Shown here piece after piece: positions 45,089-45,635 of a DNA stretch of 45,635 bases; the stretch's first letter is position 1; each line of letters opens with the position of its first letter. The position numbers and the translations under genes were made by a program. The notes beneath the pieces were generated by a model. That model saw nothing but the letters and a program-made list of their open reading frames with translations, ran no database searches and had not been told where the DNA came from. The DNA is from Spartobacteria bacterium (lineage in GTDB: Bacteria > Verrucomicrobiota > Verrucomicrobiia > Chthoniobacterales > Chthoniobacteraceae), in assembly GCA_021324395.1 (NCBI GenBank), contig JAJPJG010000053.1, positions 1 to 45,635 on the forward strand, given 5' to 3'.

Positions 45089-45396
45089 AGTGGCAGGGTG
45101 CGGGGTTTGGACTGGCAGGGTGCCAGGCTTTTAGTGGCAGGGTAAAACGCTCGCACTGGCATAGTCGGACGCTCGCACTGGCATAGTCTGACACTCGCAC
45201 TGGCATAGTCTGACACTCGCACTGGCATAGTCTGACACTCGCACTGGCATAGTCCGACACTCGCACTGGCAGGGTGCGACGCTCGCACTGGCAGGGTGCG
45301 ACACTCGCACTGGCAGGGTCTGACACTCACACTGGCAGGGTCTGACGCTCGCACTGGCAGGGTGCGGCGCCTCGAGTGGCAGGGTCTGGCGCGTCG
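45089..45396. repeat. Tandem array, fourteen units of exactly 22 bp
   Basis: Units start at 45089 and every 22 bases to 45375. Each begins ACTGGCA or AGTGGCA, then GGGT or TAGT, then usually (C/G)(T/C/G)GAC and (A/G)CTCGC. Three central units (45177-45242) are identical, while units at both ends are diverged, a pattern of recent central expansion. There are no spacers. The array begins 22 bases upstream of the giant gene's ATG. On the minus strand it is free of stops in the frames that pass through it, apart from a TAA across a unit boundary at 45131-45133. On the plus strand it contains TAG and TGA. It ends about 75 bases before the unknown partial gene. The rest of 45068-45470 shows no other gene. 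Confidence 0.9.
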
Positions 45397-45470
45397 CAGC
45401 GCTCGATGAGCGCCCTCTCCTCCCCGGCGGTGATCGACCGCCGCTACAGATGCGTGGCGACGATTCGGGC

Positions 45471-45635
45471 TCACGGCTTGATCTTCTGGTCGGCGAGTTT
45501 GTCTGAGTAATCCTGGACGAGGTTCTCGAGCTTCACCCGGGTGATGCCGACAAAGGGCTCGCGGGATGTCAGCGCGGTGCCGAGGCCGAAACGCTCGTAA
45601 CGGGTCAGGATTTCCTGTCCGATCTTGAACATCTC
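45471..45635 (-). CDS. C-terminal end of an unknown protein (partial)
   Basis: Fifty-four residues ending at TGA 45473-45471; the gene enters from beyond the window. The visible part has basic and acidic heptad-like segments with R-Y-E-R-F-G-L-G-T and V-K-L-E-N-L-V-Q-D-Y-S-D-K-L, and I recognise no family. An ATG at its second codon would allow a 53-residue gene, but a longer protein is more likely. A GTG overlaps its stop codon (GTGA) and opens the frame that runs through the 22-bp array. Confidence 0.5.
   Translation of the reverse strand, partial: EMFKIGQEILTRYERFGLGTALTSREPFVGITRVKLENLVQDYSDKLADQKIKP

Noticed and set aside
44562..45326. 254-residue minus-strand gene overlapping the adhesin start
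   Set aside because: It is open mainly because the 22-bp unit has no stop in that frame, and its second half is an out-of-frame shadow of the adhesin signal and TPS region.
45089..45396. CRISPR array
   Set aside because: Units are directly adjacent with no unique spacers, and no cas gene is nearby.

Overview
The window looks like a chromosomal segment of a GC-rich Gram-negative bacterium. I infer Verrucomicrobiota, perhaps close to Chthoniobacter/Spartobacteria, from four things: the fur-sufCBD order, the rpmI-rplT-pheST block, the many polytopic GT-C sugar transferases, and a giant filamentous-haemagglutinin-type protein. No taxonomic search was possible, so this is an inference. I see no insertion sequence, prophage or CRISPR array.

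Layout. (1) 1-5647, iron and redox: the tail of a Fur-family regulator overlaps sufC, followed by sufB and sufD (Fe-S scaffold complex), a glutathionyl-hydroquinone reductase, and an MbfA-like ferritin/VIT1 membrane protein. (2) 5769-20045, surface-glycan island: two GT2 polyprenyl-phosphate glycosyltransferases, an alpha/alpha-toroid-like protein, an LPG_synthase_TM (AglD2-like) membrane protein, a GtrA-family protein and six polytopic GT-C-type transferases. Most genes touch or overlap, and the last one converges on its own paralogue. Four of the six form one paralogous family with an E-H-x-L-M-(A/G)-E signature. (3) 20093-24781, translation block: tRNA-Arg(TCT), rpmI, rplT, pheS and pheT, with repeat-rich spacers. 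(4) 24782-33753, housekeeping and transport: a structured intergenic region ending in a strong terminator, a GT-C transferase, folA and thyA, yacG, a secreted protein, trpD, a PiT phosphate transporter, a thioredoxin-type arsC and another GT-C transferase. (5) 33830-45067, one 3745-residue secreted adhesin-like protein on the minus strand, preceded by fourteen tandem 22-bp repeats and the end of an unknown gene.

The least explained signal is in the spacers. There are exact-period tandem arrays of 21 bp (20272-20460 and 27901-28005) and 22 bp (45089-45396), and heptamer repeats before rplT and pheS. The three long arrays share a weak GACACTC/GAACACTC-like core. The 22-bp array fills the space between the upstream gene and the giant adhesin. 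It is crossed by an open frame whose GTG start overlaps the upstream stop codon and whose TGA overlaps the adhesin ATG, so repeat number could affect adhesin translation.

How the genes may work together (inference): the GT2 enzymes would load sugars onto a polyprenyl phosphate, GtrA or the AglD2-like protein could help move or organise the lipid-linked sugars, and the GT-C enzymes would transfer them outside the inner membrane to a surface polymer or protein. The giant adhesin and its neighbouring GT-C gene are one possible substrate-enzyme pair.
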